DNA from: CAWJFJ01 sp963800065
GTDB taxonomy: Bacteria > Actinomycetota > Acidimicrobiia > Acidimicrobiales > UBA8190
Assembly (NCBI GenBank): GCA_963800065.1
Contig: CAWCZO010000003.1
Span: 372,001 to 436,000, forward strand
Direction of reading: 5' to 3'
DNA length: 64,000 nt
In this document: positions 42,574 to 52,333 of the stretch, piece by piece
How positions within the stretch are numbered: the first letter of the stretch is position 1
Layout: the number at the start of each line of letters is the position of its first letter
Made by a program: the position numbers and the translations under genes
The notes under the pieces: model-generated
What the model was told of the DNA's origin: nothing
Databases searched by the model: none
The model's input: the letters and a program-made list of their open reading frames with translations, nothing else

Positions 42574-43152
42574 TCAGGCCGGTGAGGCGGCGGGCTTCCA
42601 GGGCGTGACCCAGTTGCTGGGCGGCCACCCCTCGGCGGCGGCCATCAGGGAACCGGCGGTCGCCCCGTCCAGGGATTCCCTGATGATGTCGGCGTGGCCG
42701 GCGTGGCGGGCCGTTTCCTCCACCAGGTGCAGGAGGACCCAGCGCACCGAGGCGTCCTCGGGGAACCAGGGGACGCCCTTGGCCAGCGGGACGGCCTCCC
42801 CGAGATCGGCGATACCGCCCACGACGCTCTCGGTGCGGGCGGCCACCCCGTCGTAGAGGTCGAGAAGGGCCGCCAGGGTCTCGTCCGGCTCCATACGGAA
42901 ACTGGCCAGATAGCCCTCGTAGTCGGTCGGGTCGGCCTGGTCGCTGCGCAGAACCCTGTCGATCCAGCCGCTCTCGGCCCCGGCCACGTGCTTGACCAGG
43001 CCGCCGACACTCAGGGCGCTGGCCGTGGTGGTCGTCCGGGCCTGGTCGTCGGTGAGCCCGTAGGCGGCGTTGCGCAGGGCGTCGCGCTGCTGGGCCAGGA
43101 AGGCCAGGAGCGCCTGGCGCTCGTCGGTGACGCGTGGGACGTTCATGGGCAT
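42574..43152 (-). CDS. DinB superfamily (DUF664) protein
   Basis: This 192-aa protein is a four-helix-bundle DinB-like protein. It contains LLAFLAQQRDALRNAAYGLT, a metal His in LSVGGLVKHVAGAESGW and a second site in LLHLVEETARHAGHADIIRE. Actinobacterial relatives include mycothiol- or bacillithiol-dependent enzymes, but the substrate here is unknown. ACAGGAG lies upstream of ATG 43152. It is divergent from the WYL regulator, with a palindrome between that probably controls both. Confidence 0.8.
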   Translation of the reverse strand: MPMNVPRVTDERQALLAFLAQQRDALRNAAYGLTDDQARTTTTASALSVGGLVKHVAGAESGWIDRVLRSDQADPTDYEGYLASFRMEPDETLAALLDLYDGVAARTESVVGGIADLGEAVPLAKGVPWFPEDASVRWVLLHLVEETARHAGHADIIRESLDGATAGSLMAAAEGWPPSNWVTPWKPAASPA

Positions 43153-43198
43153 GATCGGTCTCCTGTCCTTCTGGGGTGGGTCCAACATGACCGGTCGA

Positions 43199-43219
43199 AC
43201 TGGCCATCCTCTGGCCAGT
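43199..43219 (+). promoter_or_regulatory. palindromic operator between DinB and WYL regulator genes
   Basis: ACTGGCCA and its exact complement TGGCCAGT flank TCCTC, making a 21-bp perfect palindrome in the 87-base divergent promoter. The regulator encoded next to it is the obvious ligand. Confidence 0.6.
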
Positions 43220-43239
43220 CTGAATGCGATCATTGGGTC

Positions 43240-44226
43240 ATGCGAGCCGATCGCCTGGTCGCCGCCCTCCTCGTCCTCCAGGCCCGGGGGAGGGTGACGG
43301 CGGCCGCTTTGGCCGGGGAGCTCGAGATCTCCGAGCGGACGGCCCGACGTGACCTCGGAGCCCTGGCCACGGCCGGTATCCCCGTCTACTCCCAGCCCGG
43401 ACGGGGCGGAGGGTGGTCGCTCGTCGGCGGGGCCAAGACCGACCTGAGTGGCCTCACCGGCGCCGAGGTACGGACCCTCTTCCTCATCGCCGGTCCCTCG
43501 GCCGCCACCCCCGAGGTGAAGGCCGCCCTGCGGAAGCTCGTCCGGGCCCTCCCCGAGACCTTCCGGGCCGAGGCCGAGGCGGCGGCGTCGGCCGTCGTTC
43601 TCGACCCCACGGGCTGGGACCACCACCGGACCGAGCCTCCTCCCCGTCTCGGGGACCTCCAGAGGGCGGTGATCGACGGCGTCCAGGTCCGGCTGTCGTA
43701 CACGGCGCGCGACGGCACCGAGACGGAACGGATCGTCTCCCCCCTCGGTCTGGTGGCCAAGCGGGCGGTCTGGTACCTCATCGCCAACACCGACGCCGGG
43801 CTGCGGACCTTCCGGGTCGGCCGGGTCCGGTCGGTCCTGGTGACGGACCGGCCCGTCGACCGACCCGACGGCTTCGATCTCGAAGAGGCCTGGCGCTCCA
43901 CCCTCGCCACCCTGGACGAGCACCGCGTGCCGATCGTGGCCACTCTCAGGATCGACGCCGACGCCGTGGCCCGTCTCCGGGCCGTCCTGGGGACACCGAT
44001 GACGGTGGGAACCGCTGGCGGAGACGGTCGGGTCGACGTCGAGGTCCGCACCTATTCGGCGGAGATGATCGCCGCGCAGCTGGCCGGCTTCGGTGGACGG
44101 ATGGAGGTCGTCGCACCGGCGGCGGTCCGTGATCACCTGACCAGGATCGCCGCCGAGCTCTCGGCCGTCTACGGGCCGGCCCCCGAGCCGGAACACTCTC
44201 AGCCCGAAGTCAGCAGCCGGGCGTAG
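43240..44226 (+). CDS. WYL-domain transcriptional regulator (YafY/DeoR-type HTH)
   Basis: This 328-aa regulator has an N-terminal HTH ([20 protein letters not shown], then [19 protein letters not shown]), a wing ([10 protein letters not shown]) and a WYL-type ligand domain ([20 protein letters not shown]). A C-terminal extension domain ends it. Such proteins sense nucleotides or other small ligands. The divergent DinB gene is a common partner of YafY-like regulators and is likely its target. Its last 28 bases overlap the convergent macro-domain gene. Confidence 0.87.
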   Translation: MRADRLVAALLVLQARGRVTAAALAGELEISERTARRDLGALATAGIPVYSQPGRGGGWSLVGGAKTDLSGLTGAEVRTLFLIAGPSAATPEVKAALRKLVRALPETFRAEAEAAASAVVLDPTGWDHHRTEPPPRLGDLQRAVIDGVQVRLSYTARDGTETERIVSPLGLVAKRAVWYLIANTDAGLRTFRVGRVRSVLVTDRPVDRPDGFDLEEAWRSTLATLDEHRVPIVATLRIDADAVARLRAVLGTPMTVGTAGGDGRVDVEVRTYSAEMIAAQLAGFGGRMEVVAPAAVRDHLTRIAAELSAVYGPAPEPEHSQPEVSSRA

Positions 44227-44708
44227 AGCCGGAGGGTCGCCTCGTCGAAGGCCACCAGGCGGACCATCTCGACGGCCGATGTCGTCGAGGAGACGGTGGA
44301 GACGGCCACCTCGGCGGCCAGGTCCGGCGGGTACCCGTAGACACCGGTGGAGATGGCGGGGAAGGCCAGCGATCGTGCCCCCAACCCGTCGGCCACGGCC
44401 AGGGCGCGTCGGTAGCAGGAGGCCAGGACGTCGGGTTCCCCCGACCGGCCCCCGGCCCAGACGGGTCCGACGACGTGGATGATCCACTTCGCTTCCAGCC
44501 CGAATCCGGGCGTCGCCTTGGCGTCCCCCGGGTCGCATCCCCCGAGCGCGGCGCAGGCGGCGCGGAGATCGGCGGCGCCGGCGGCGCGGTGGATGGCACC
44601 GTCGACGCCCCCGCCCCCGGCCAGGCGGGAATTGGCGGCGTTCACGACGGCGTCCACCTCCTGCACCGTGATGTCACCCAGGACTGCCTCGATGGATGGC
44701 CGGCTCAC
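44199..44708 (-). CDS. macro-domain ADP-ribose-binding protein
   Basis: This protein of about 169 aa has a MacroD-type core: [20 protein letters not shown], then [19 protein letters not shown], and [20 protein letters not shown]. Members of this branch remove O-acetyl-ADP-ribose or mono-ADP-ribose from proteins or nucleic acids. GTG 44708 or GTG 44714 is likely; an open frame upstream to 44909 lacks a family match. It overlaps the end of the WYL gene tail to tail. Confidence 0.87.
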   Translation of the reverse strand: MSRPSIEAVLGDITVQEVDAVVNAANSRLAGGGGVDGAIHRAAGAADLRAACAALGGCDPGDAKATPGFGLEAKWIIHVVGPVWAGGRSGEPDVLASCYRRALAVADGLGARSLAFPAISTGVYGYPPDLAAEVAVSTVSSTTSAVEMVRLVAFDEATLRLYARLLTSG

Positions 44709-44757
44709 CGCCACAGTGTTGCCGGCGCGCCCGGGATGGGGTGGGAGATCCGGCTCG

Positions 44758-45582
44758 TCATGACAGAACCATCTGCACTTCGACGACCCAGCCCGTTCTC
44801 GGTCCGTCACAGTCCAGGTAGAGCTCCCGAAACTCGCCGGTGACCGTTTCGGCGGTGCTCTCTGCCCATCGTCGAAGGGCATTCCAGCCGCCTTCGAAGT
44901 CAGGACCATTCAAATGGAAATCGCCTGTGATGACGGTCGTTGCGGCGCGTCCCAGCGCCGGAATCACGGCTGTCGTGATGCCGCCGTCGTCTACCACCGC
45001 TCCATCAGGAATCGGGACCGCCGTCGTCAGCTCGATCGGCCGGGTCGGATCGTCGGTGGGAATCTCGATGGCAACGGACGGCCCGGCGCGTTCGATCCCA
45101 CGAGCATCCATGGCCGCGTGGATGCGGGGCCACAGACGCCCCTGGGTGGCCTCGATCTCCGTGACACCGGCCACCTGCTCGGATAGGACCGCCGCCCGCA
45201 CCGCTTCGACCCCCTTCACGACGACGTCGTAGTCAGCCAGGTCCTTCTCCTTCAGTTGCTCGAGGCGGGCCTCGACGCGGGCCAGCCGTTCGGCCTCGGC
45301 CCCCATCCGCTCGCTGGCCTCGGCACGGCGCAGGAGGAGTATTCCCCTCAGCTCCTCGGCGCTCACTCCGTCGTCGAGCAGCCGACCGATGTCGGCCAGG
45401 GCAACCCCCAGATCTCGGAGAGCCAGTATGCGGTGGAGACGGGGCAGCTGGTCGGGCGAGTACCACCGATGACCTGTCTCCGGGTCCGTCCACACAGGAC
45501 GCAGAAGCCCGAGCTCGTCGTAGTAGCGAAGTGTCCTCACCGAGACCTGGGTCAAGCGGGCGACCGTTCCTATTCCGTACAC
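44758..45582 (-). CDS. MerR family regulator with GyrI-like ligand domain
   Basis: This 274-aa protein has a MerR HTH at the N-terminus ([40 protein letters not shown]), a dimerising coiled coil (about residues 80-120) and a C-terminal GyrI/BmrR-like effector domain. These regulators sense multidrug-type ligands and usually activate an adjacent efflux gene. A divergent ABC-2 permease remnant starts directly upstream and may have been its former target. Confidence 0.85.
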   Translation of the reverse strand: MYGIGTVARLTQVSVRTLRYYDELGLLRPVWTDPETGHRWYSPDQLPRLHRILALRDLGVALADIGRLLDDGVSAEELRGILLLRRAEASERMGAEAERLARVEARLEQLKEKDLADYDVVVKGVEAVRAAVLSEQVAGVTEIEATQGRLWPRIHAAMDARGIERAGPSVAIEIPTDDPTRPIELTTAVPIPDGAVVDDGGITTAVIPALGRAATTVITGDFHLNGPDFEGGWNALRRWAESTAETVTGEFRELYLDCDGPRTGWVVEVQMVLS

Positions 45583-45617
45583 CTGCCCATTGGATCAGAT
45601 GACGTCGCGGAAGGGTC

Positions 45618-46000
45618 AAGCCCCTGGACGGCGGCCGGTTCGTGGAGCTCGTGGCCCTGATGCTGCTGGCCCTGTTCGCCTTCACCTGGCTCGGGGTTCT
45701 CATGGGCATGCTCATCCGCAGCTCGGACGCCGTGCAGGGCATCGGGTTCGCCTTGATGCTGCCCCTGTCCTTCCTGGCCGGCACCTTCGTCCCCATCTCG
45801 GGGATGAAACTCATCCCGCGTGCCGTGGCCGAATGGGATCCGCTCTCGGCCGTGGTGGCGGCCGTACGCCATGTCTGCCCGTGTCGAGCGGCTCCTTCCA
45901 GCTCGACCACCCCGTCCCGGCGACGATCGGCTGGTGCGTCGTCATCATCGCCGTCTGTGTGCCCCTCGCTCTCCGGCGATTCCGGACCGCCACTGCCTAG
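45618..46000 (+). pseudogene. ABC-2 type transporter permease, 3' remnant
   Basis: Only the last part of a DrrB-like permease is present: VELVALMLLALFAFTWLGVL, GIGFALMLPLSFLAGTFVPI and AEWDPLSAVVAAVRHVC. A frame change (one C short in TGCCCGTG near 45880) then leads to VSSGSFQLDHPVPATIGWCV and the stop at 46000. No start codon, N-terminal helices or ATPase gene remains. It is probably the leftover of a drug exporter once controlled by the divergent MerR gene. Confidence 0.75.
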
Positions 46001-46069
46001 GCCCGCCGGCCGGCACCGACACCGAGGGCAATCAGTCGGTTCGGCGGGCGGGTCCGTCAGACTGTGCCG

Positions 46070-46603
46070 GTGCGCCTGTTCGTCGCCGTCTCCCTGCCCT
46101 CCGACGTGGTGGAGTCGGTGCGCGACCTGCCCCGACCGGATCTGGCCAGTCTGCGCTGGACGACGGAGGACCAGTGGCACATCACCCTCCGTTTCCTGGG
46201 TGAGGTGGAGGCGCCGGCCGCCGTCGCCGGCGCCCTGAAAGAGGTCCCGGCCACGCTCCGGGCGGCGGCGATCGACGAGGTGGAGGCGGTGCTCGGGGCG
46301 GCCACCGCCTGGTTCCGGGGCCGGCGGATCCTGCACGTCCCGGTGACCGGACTCGACGATCTGGCCGCCGCCGTGGCCACCGCCACCGCGCCCTGGGGAG
46401 AGGGGTCCGATGACCCCCCCTTCGCCGGTCATCTGACCCTGGCCCGGGTCCGCCAGAGGGCCACGGGACCGGCCAACCTGGCCGGGACCCCCGTCGGCGC
46501 CGAGTGGACGGTCGACGAGATCCTTCTCATGTCCTCCACCCTCGGTCCGGGCGGGTCGCGCTACGCCGTGGTGGCCACCGTCCCCCTCGCCCTCGGGCCC
46601 TGA
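46070..46603 (+). CDS. thpR: RNA 2',3'-cyclic phosphodiesterase
   Basis: This 177-aa 2H phosphoesterase has both HxT motifs, WHITLRFLG and [11 protein letters not shown]. The family N-terminus, RLFVAVSLP, indicates GTG 46070, with GTG 46064 as an alternative. It hydrolyses 2',3'-cyclic phosphate ends on RNA and was first described as a 2'-5' RNA ligase. It sits just upstream of recA on the same strand but is separated from it by the recA promoter. Confidence 0.88.
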   Translation: MRLFVAVSLPSDVVESVRDLPRPDLASLRWTTEDQWHITLRFLGEVEAPAAVAGALKEVPATLRAAAIDEVEAVLGAATAWFRGRRILHVPVTGLDDLAAAVATATAPWGEGSDDPPFAGHLTLARVRQRATGPANLAGTPVGAEWTVDEILLMSSTLGPGGSRYAVVATVPLALGP

Positions 46604-46676
46604 CGTCCCGGCGGCCAACAGGGCCTCCACCAGCGGCGACACCCCCTCACGACCCCGGCACGCGCCGATCTACCAC

Positions 46677-46690
46677 CGAACACCTGTTCG
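46677..46690 (+). promoter_or_regulatory. LexA/SOS box of recA
   Basis: CGAACACCTGTTCG is a perfect match to the actinobacterial LexA palindrome CGAAC-N4-GTTCG and lies 110 bases before the recA start. It indicates damage-inducible expression. Confidence 0.85.
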
Positions 46691-46799
46691 CAACTACAGT
46701 GCTGTAAGTAAGCAGGAGCGACACACCCACTTCGTATGGTCCGCCGGAATCGGAAGCGACGAACCCGGTGACATGCACACGACGAAGAGAGGCGAGGGA

Positions 46800-48965
46800 A
46801 TGGAACGTGACAAGGCACTCGATGTGGCCCTGAGTCAGATCGAGAAGCAATTCGGCAAGGGCTCGGTGATGCGGATGGGGGAGAACCTCAACATGGGCAT
46901 CGAGTCCATCCCCACCGGTGCCATGGCCCTCGACATGGCCCTGGGCATCGGAGGACTGCCCCGGGGTCGGATCGTCGAGGTCTACGGCCCCGAGTCCTCG
47001 GGTAAGTCCACCCTGGCCATGCACGTGGTGGCCGAGGCCCAACGCAACGGTGGCATCTGCGCCTACATCGACGCCGAGCACGCCATGGACCCCGTCTACG
47101 CCACCGCCATCGGGGTGAACATCGACGATCTCCTGATCTCCCAGCCCGACACGGGCGAGCAGGCCCTCGAGATCGCCGACATGCTGATCCGCTCCGGTGC
47201 CCTCGACGTGATCGTCGTCGACTCGGTGGCCGCCCTCACGCCGCGGGCCGAGATCGAAGGCGACATGGGTGACGCCCACGTCGGCCTCCAGGCGCGGCTC
47301 ATGTCGCAGGCGCTGCGGAAGTTGACGGGAACGCTGTCCAAGTCCGACACCATCGCCCTCTTCATCAACCAGCTCAGAGAGAAGATCGGCGTCCTCTATG
47401 GATGCTTCGATTATTCGACCCGGGTGGTCCTGGCCGACGGGACGAAGGAAGAGATCGGGAAGATCGTCACTCAACGCCTTCCCGTCGAGGTGCTCTCCTA
47501 CGATCCCAAGATCGGGGCCGTGGTCCCCAAACGCGTCGTCAACTGGTTCGACAACGGCGTGACCGACACGTTCCTCCAGTTCACCGTGGCCAAGCCGGCC
47601 AAGCCCGGGAAGTCGCAGTTCGCCTGCACTCCCAACCACCTCATCCGGACACCGGCCGGATGGCGCGAAGCGGGGGAACTGAAGGTGGGCGACAACGTCA
47701 TGACCTCCCAACCGCACTACCTGTCACCCTTCCAGTGGCAGGCGCTACGCGGGACTCTGATGGGGGACGGGACCATATCTCCGAACACCAACGGCCATGC
47801 CGCCCGGTTCCGCTATTGCCACGGCAAGCGCCAGGTGGCTTACGCTGACTGGAAAGCGTCTCTGTTCGCCAACATCTCCGGCAGCCGCAAGGTTCGAAAG
47901 GACGGCGTGGTGACTTATGACTTCACCCCGCTACCGGAGCTGGCCGACCTGAGGCGGTCGGTCTACACCGATGGCAAGAAGACCTTTGACGACGATTATC
48001 TGAAGGGACTGACGCCGCTGTCACTGGCTCTCTGGTACCAAGACGATGGGTCCTTTACCATCCGCTCGCAAGGTAAGCAGACGCGTGGCGGTGGAATCAC
48101 CGGACGGGCCGAGATCTGTGTCGAGGCCATGGAACCGGCTACGCGTACCCGCCTGGTTGACTACCTGGCCGACACCTGGGGCATCCGGGCCAAGCTGGTT
48201 TCAAAGGGTAAGGCACAGAACGCGTTTCTTTACTTTTCCACGGAGGAGACGAGGAAGCTACAGATTCTGATCGCCCGCTTCGTCCATCCGAGCATGGAGT
48301 ACAAGCTGCTCCCGCAGTTCCGGGGACGCTTCGCCGTGGAGCCCGTCTTCACCCCGATGCGTCACGAGCTCGTGGGCCTGCCGGTGACGGACATCCACGT
48401 AAAGCCGCCCACCCGGTCCATGCACCGCTTCGACATCGAGGTGGAGGACAGCCACAACTACCTGGTCGACGGTGTCGTCGTCCACAACTCACCCGAGGTG
48501 ACCCCGGGAGGCCGGGCGCTCAAGTTCTATTCCTCGGTGCGGCTCGACATCCGCCGGGTGGAGGCCATCAAGGACGGCGCCGACGTGATCGGGAGCCGGA
48601 CCCGGGTGAAGGTCGTCAAGAACAAGTGCTCGAGCCCCTTCAAGGTGGCCGAGTTCGACATCATGTACGGGACCGGGATCAGCCGGGAAGGGTCACTTCT
48701 CGACGTCGGCGTGGAGCTCGGCTTTATCAAGAAGTCGGGGGCGTGGTTCACCTACGAAGGTGAGCAGCTCGGTCAGGGGCGTGAGAACGCCAAGCAGTTC
48801 CTGCGCGAGACCCCCGAGCTGATGATCGAGATCAACGAGCGCATCCGGACCCAATTGGCCGCCGTCGTGCTGCCCGCCGGAGCGGCCGTCGGCGTGGCGG
48901 CCAACAGCGACGACGACGCCAACGTCGCCGACGCCGACAACGTCCCCATCTCGATCAAGGACTGA
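46800..48965 (+). CDS. recA: RecA recombinase precursor containing an intein
   Basis: The 721-aa precursor has the RecA core with Walker [10 protein letters not shown] and Walker [21 protein letters not shown]. The N-extein ends [10 protein letters not shown] 362-aa intein (codons 47403-48488) follows, and the C-extein resumes [20 protein letters not shown]. Splicing would give a 359-aa RecA of normal length. ATG 46800 starts at the conserved [20 protein letters not shown] LexA box lies upstream. recX, usual after recA, is not present; a convergent DUF3048 gene follows 20 bases downstream. Confidence 0.96.
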   Translation: MERDKALDVALSQIEKQFGKGSVMRMGENLNMGIESIPTGAMALDMALGIGGLPRGRIVEVYGPESSGKSTLAMHVVAEAQRNGGICAYIDAEHAMDPVYATAIGVNIDDLLISQPDTGEQALEIADMLIRSGALDVIVVDSVAALTPRAEIEGDMGDAHVGLQARLMSQALRKLTGTLSKSDTIALFINQLREKIGVLYGCFDYSTRVVLADGTKEEIGKIVTQRLPVEVLSYDPKIGAVVPKRVVNWFDNGVTDTFLQFTVAKPAKPGKSQFACTPNHLIRTPAGWREAGELKVGDNVMTSQPHYLSPFQWQALRGTLMGDGTISPNTNGHAARFRYCHGKRQVAYADWKASLFANISGSRKVRKDGVVTYDFTPLPELADLRRSVYTDGKKTFDDDYLKGLTPLSLALWYQDDGSFTIRSQGKQTRGGGITGRAEICVEAMEPATRTRLVDYLADTWGIRAKLVSKGKAQNAFLYFSTEETRKLQILIARFVHPSMEYKLLPQFRGRFAVEPVFTPMRHELVGLPVTDIHVKPPTRSMHRFDIEVEDSHNYLVDGVVVHNSPEVTPGGRALKFYSSVRLDIRRVEAIKDGADVIGSRTRVKVVKNKCSSPFKVAEFDIMYGTGISREGSLLDVGVELGFIKKSGAWFTYEGEQLGQGRENAKQFLRETPELMIEINERIRTQLAAVVLPAGAAVGVAANSDDDANVADADNVPISIKD
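47403..48488 (+). mobile_element. RecA intein with LAGLIDADG homing endonuclease
   Basis: The element begins with Cys1 ([13 protein letters not shown]) and has the block-[10 protein letters not shown]. It ends [12 protein letters not shown], followed by Ser+1 of the C-extein. Between these lie two endonuclease motifs with intact acidic residues, GTLMGDGTI and LWYQDDGSF. From memory, the insertion point after the Gly of the IGVxxG segment and the overall sequence resemble the Mycobacterium leprae RecA intein more than the M. tuberculosis one. Splicing and nuclease residues look functional. Confidence 0.93.
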
Positions 48966-48984
48966 AACGACGGGGAGGACGTGG

Positions 48985-50319
48985 TCAGAGAGTGCCCGCC
49001 GCCGGCGCCGCCGTGGTGACCGGGATATAGGTGGGCACGAGCTCGACCCACGTCTTCCCCGGATCGAGGGCGATGGTCGAGCCGTCGGCGGCCACCAGAC
49101 TGGTGGTGTCGGACAGGTCGAAGCGTTTCCAGGTGCCGGTGATCTCCTGGCCGTTGCGGAAGACCTGCAACGGTCCGCTGCCCGTCAGTTGGGACTGGAC
49201 CTCGAGGCCCCCCTCGCTGTTCTCGAGCCAGGGCCCGAGGGTGACGTGGACGGTCTGGACGATGATGTTGGCCACGGCGACCCGGGTGCCGTCGGCCACG
49301 TTCTCAGGGGCGCCGTCGATGGACAGGAGCCACGCCCCGTTGAGCGGGCTCCACGTCCAGGTGTTGTCGTTGGTGCCCGAGAAGGGAATGGAGACCGTCC
49401 CCACCGCCTTACCGGTCGGGGGGGTGGTGGAGTAGGTGAAGAGCGGTGCCGGGGGGGTGGTGTCGCTCGGGTCGAGGGCCCATGCCGCCGAGGTCGACGC
49501 GTAGGTGTCGTACGGGGCGTAGCGCCCCGACGGGTGCTGGACGATGGAGGCGTGGGTGAAGACGTCGTCATTGATGAGGTTCCCGGCGTTGACGAGGGCG
49601 ATCACGGGATTGATTCCACCGGCGTGGACGAAGAGGGGTTTGGACAACTGATCCAGGATGGGCACGTCGACGGCCCGGGCCGACCGGATGGGACCCACCA
49701 GGGGAGCCTCCTGGCACTGGAAGACGGCCACGAAACGCGTGATTCCCCCCTCGACCACTTCCTCGAAGACCACGTCGGCGTCGTTCAGTCCCGACTGCGG
49801 TCGCGCCGTCGGGTAATTGTCGACCTTGAAGGCGAGCGCCGGGCGTTGCGGAACCTGGCCGCCGGGGGCGGGCTGGCCGGTGAGGGGACAGTCCGGCCCC
49901 GTGGTGGCCGGGATCATGGTGCCCGCGCTCGGGTGCGAGCGTGGGATGGCGTCGTTGGCCTTCTTCCCCGATGTGACGGCCAGGGCGATGCCGGCGCCGG
50001 CCAGGATGACCACGGCGGCCACGATGGCCATCACCCACGTCCGGTTCAGCCCCGACCGTTTGGCGTGACGGGGGCCACCATCGGACGCCGGCGTGTCCCC
50101 GGCGGAGCGGCCTTCGACGTCTTCGGACCCCGTTGCCGCCGTCGTGGCACCGAGAACGCCGGTGGTGTCGTCGGCCCCGGCCCCGGCGACGGTGCCCGGC
50201 TCTTCGGAGCTGACGGCCTCGTCGGAGCTGACGGCGGGGGTCCCGACTGGTGGGGTCTCTTCGAGCCCCGTCTCATCCGTCGCGTCGCCTGTCCCGTCGG
50301 GGGTGGTGTCGTCGGGCAT
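48985..50319 (-). CDS. DUF3048 (YerB-like) membrane-anchored protein
   Basis: This 444-aa protein has a long acidic, probably cytoplasmic N-terminus of about 90 residues. One transmembrane helix follows (WVMAIVAAVVILAGAGIALA), then the two extracellular DUF3048 domains (RPALAFKVDNYPTARPQSGL, EEVVEGGITRFVAVFQC, GPIRSARAVDVPILDQL). The biochemical role of the family is unknown. It is convergent with recA, ending 20 bases from its stop. Confidence 0.85.
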   Translation of the reverse strand: MPDDTTPDGTGDATDETGLEETPPVGTPAVSSDEAVSSEEPGTVAGAGADDTTGVLGATTAATGSEDVEGRSAGDTPASDGGPRHAKRSGLNRTWVMAIVAAVVILAGAGIALAVTSGKKANDAIPRSHPSAGTMIPATTGPDCPLTGQPAPGGQVPQRPALAFKVDNYPTARPQSGLNDADVVFEEVVEGGITRFVAVFQCQEAPLVGPIRSARAVDVPILDQLSKPLFVHAGGINPVIALVNAGNLINDDVFTHASIVQHPSGRYAPYDTYASTSAAWALDPSDTTPPAPLFTYSTTPPTGKAVGTVSIPFSGTNDNTWTWSPLNGAWLLSIDGAPENVADGTRVAVANIIVQTVHVTLGPWLENSEGGLEVQSQLTGSGPLQVFRNGQEITGTWKRFDLSDTTSLVAADGSTIALDPGKTWVELVPTYIPVTTAAPAAGTL

Positions 50320-50496
50320 CTCCGGGGAGGCTAGCGCGCACCCGATACCCCGCTGGGTGACCCTCGATCAACGAATCTTCACAACCAGTGAGAAATCGGC
50401 GCCGGGCGGGAGACGCCGTCCCAGCGCTGCAAGAGACGCCGCCTGGTCCGGGGAGGCCGGACCGGGATAGGACGGTGGAGCGGAGAGGACGGTGTC

Positions 50497-51273
50497 ATGG
50501 AGATCGCAGGCGTGCACCAGGCGGCCAGCGCCTTCGAGGGGGCGGCCACCGTCTACGAGGACTCCCGTCCGGGCTATCCGCCCGAGGCGGTGCGGTGGCT
50601 CACCGACGCGCTCGGGATCGGACCGGGCCGACGCGTCGTCGATCTGGCGGCGGGGACCGGGAAGCTCACCCGCGACCTGGTGGCGAGCGGCGCCGAGGTC
50701 ATCGCCGTGGAGCCGGTGGCCGGGATGCGGCGCACCCTGGCCACGACCGCCTCGGGGGGACCCCAGGCCCAGGCCCTGGCGGTGGTGGCGGCCGTGGCCC
50801 AGGCCCTGCCGTTCGGTGACGGCCGCCTCGACGCCATCACGGTGGCCCAGGGGTTCCACTGGTTCGCCACCGGGATCGCCCTGGCCGAGATGCACCGCGT
50901 CGTCCGTCCCGGCGGTGGGCTCGGCCTCATATGGAACCACCGGGACACGTCCGATCCGCTCCAGGCGGCCCTGACCGAATTGATGGAGCCGCGGCGCGGT
51001 GACACCCCCTCGTACACCACCGGTGAGTGGCGTCACGTCCTCGAGCCGGAGGAGCTCTTCGAGGCGGGCCCCGAGTTCCGTCTGTCGTGGCACCAACCGG
51101 TCGACGTCGACGGGGTCGCCGACCGGGTGGCGTCGGTCAGTTTCATCGCCGCTCTGTCCGGCGCCGACCGCGCCCGGCTTCTCGATCAGGTGCGCCAGGT
51201 GGCGACGGGGACGCCGCCGCCGTTGGCCCTGGCCTACGTGGCCGAGGTCTTCACCTTCACCAGGGTGCCCTGA
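50497..51273 (+). CDS. class I SAM-dependent methyltransferase
   Basis: This 258-aa protein has the SAM-binding motif I, VVDLAAGTGKLTRDLVASG, the acidic end of strand 2 (VIAVEPVAGMRRTLA), and LPFGDGRLDAITVAQGFHWF, typical of methyltransferase family 11. The target cannot be deduced. ATG 50497 fits the family start (GVHQAASAFEGAATVYEDSR). It is followed about 50 bases later by a hexapeptide acyltransferase gene. Confidence 0.85.
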   Translation: MEIAGVHQAASAFEGAATVYEDSRPGYPPEAVRWLTDALGIGPGRRVVDLAAGTGKLTRDLVASGAEVIAVEPVAGMRRTLATTASGGPQAQALAVVAAVAQALPFGDGRLDAITVAQGFHWFATGIALAEMHRVVRPGGGLGLIWNHRDTSDPLQAALTELMEPRRGDTPSYTTGEWRHVLEPEELFEAGPEFRLSWHQPVDVDGVADRVASVSFIAALSGADRARLLDQVRQVATGTPPPLALAYVAEVFTFTRVP

Positions 51274-51325
51274 CGGGAGCGGGCCGGGAGGCGTCACCGA
51301 GTTGCCGGGCGGTAACGTCCTCGCC

Positions 51326-52003
51326 GTGGTGACGCCGCAGCAGGTCCCGCCCTGGCTCCGGCGGATGGCGTCGGCCGTCATCGAGACGGCGTCCGATTGG
51401 GTCGGTCAGCTCGGGGCCATCGGTCCCGACGACCGGCGCGGCCGGCGGTTCGGGGCCTTCGGCGAGGGGAGCATCATCGCCTTCCCCCCGGGGGCCATCT
51501 ACAACGAGCGGTGGATCCGGATCGGCTCGCACACGATGATCGGGCCCCATGTGTCGCTGACGGCGGGGATGGCGCCGGGACAGGAGATGGTGAGCGATCC
51601 CGTCGTGGCCATCGGGGACAGGACGCTCATCGGGCAGGGGAGCTACATCGTCGGGCACTTCTGCATCGAGATCGGAGACGACATCCAGACGGGGCCGTAC
51701 GTCTACATCACGGACCAGAACCACGCCTACGACGATCCCGAGGTGCCGATCGGTCGGCAATGGCCGGTGGAGTCGAGTGTCTCGATCGGGTCGGGGAGCT
51801 GGCTGGGCGCCGGGGTGATCGTCCTCCCCGGCGCGCGGATCGGGCGCAACGTGGCCGTGGGGGCCGGGTCCGTCGTGGTGGGCGAACTCCCCGACCACTG
51901 CGTCGCCGTCGGGGTCCCGGCCCGGGTGATCAAGCAGTACGTGCCGGGCGACGGTTGGGTGGCCACCGAGGGACGACCACAACAGCAACACGCGCCACAC
52001 TGA
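51326..52003 (+). CDS. left-handed beta-helix (hexapeptide) acyltransferase
   Basis: This 225-aa protein has hexapeptide-repeat stretches (IRIGSHTMIGPHVSLTAGM, AIGDRTLIGQGSYIVGHFCI, SIGSGSWLGAGVIVLPGARI) and the usual end, VGAGSVVVGELPDHCVAVG. A catalytic-type His is in TDQNHAYDD. It should acetylate or acylate a sugar or other small molecule. Start GTG 51326 or 51329. The C-terminal tail is Gln/His-rich. No sugar gene cluster is adjacent, so the acceptor is unknown. Confidence 0.82.
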   Translation: MVTPQQVPPWLRRMASAVIETASDWVGQLGAIGPDDRRGRRFGAFGEGSIIAFPPGAIYNERWIRIGSHTMIGPHVSLTAGMAPGQEMVSDPVVAIGDRTLIGQGSYIVGHFCIEIGDDIQTGPYVYITDQNHAYDDPEVPIGRQWPVESSVSIGSGSWLGAGVIVLPGARIGRNVAVGAGSVVVGELPDHCVAVGVPARVIKQYVPGDGWVATEGRPQQQHAPH

Positions 52004-52090
52004 CACGCCTCCAGGATTTTTTTTCATTCCGACGTGTCGGCGGGCGCTCCGAGCGCGGGGCACCATCCGTCGCGCCGTGCCCACGAAGTG

Positions 52091-52170
52091 CGTGGAAACG
52101 TCGACAGATCTGAAAATGTGGCGATCGTCCACAACCTCATCCCCAGGCCTTTCCACAACTCTCTCCACAG
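52091..52170 (+). promoter_or_regulatory. cluster of DnaA-box-like motifs
   Basis: GTGGAAAC (52093), GTCCACAAC (52128), TTTCCACAAC (52151) and TCTCCACA (52163) resemble the TT(G/T)TCCACA boxes of actinobacterial DnaA. They lie in the 330-base gap before the LPFTG gene. None is a perfect nine-base match, so the call is tentative. Confidence 0.25.
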
Positions 52171-52333
52171 GGAACGCGACATCGATCCGTTAGCTTCCAC
52201 GCGGTGCGATGTCGGCTCCGAGGATGGCCGCGGTGGTGCGCGCGACAACGTAGATTGGCGCTGCCGACCAGGCGCGGTGCGGATGTGTCAGAGCCATTGT
52301 CAACAACGACTGGTGGGGACAAGGGATGAGGGC

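Noticed and set aside
41057..43207. Very long antisense open frame over cinA and the DinB gene
   Set aside because: It mirrors the high-GC third positions of the real genes on the other strand, has low-complexity composition and no domain.
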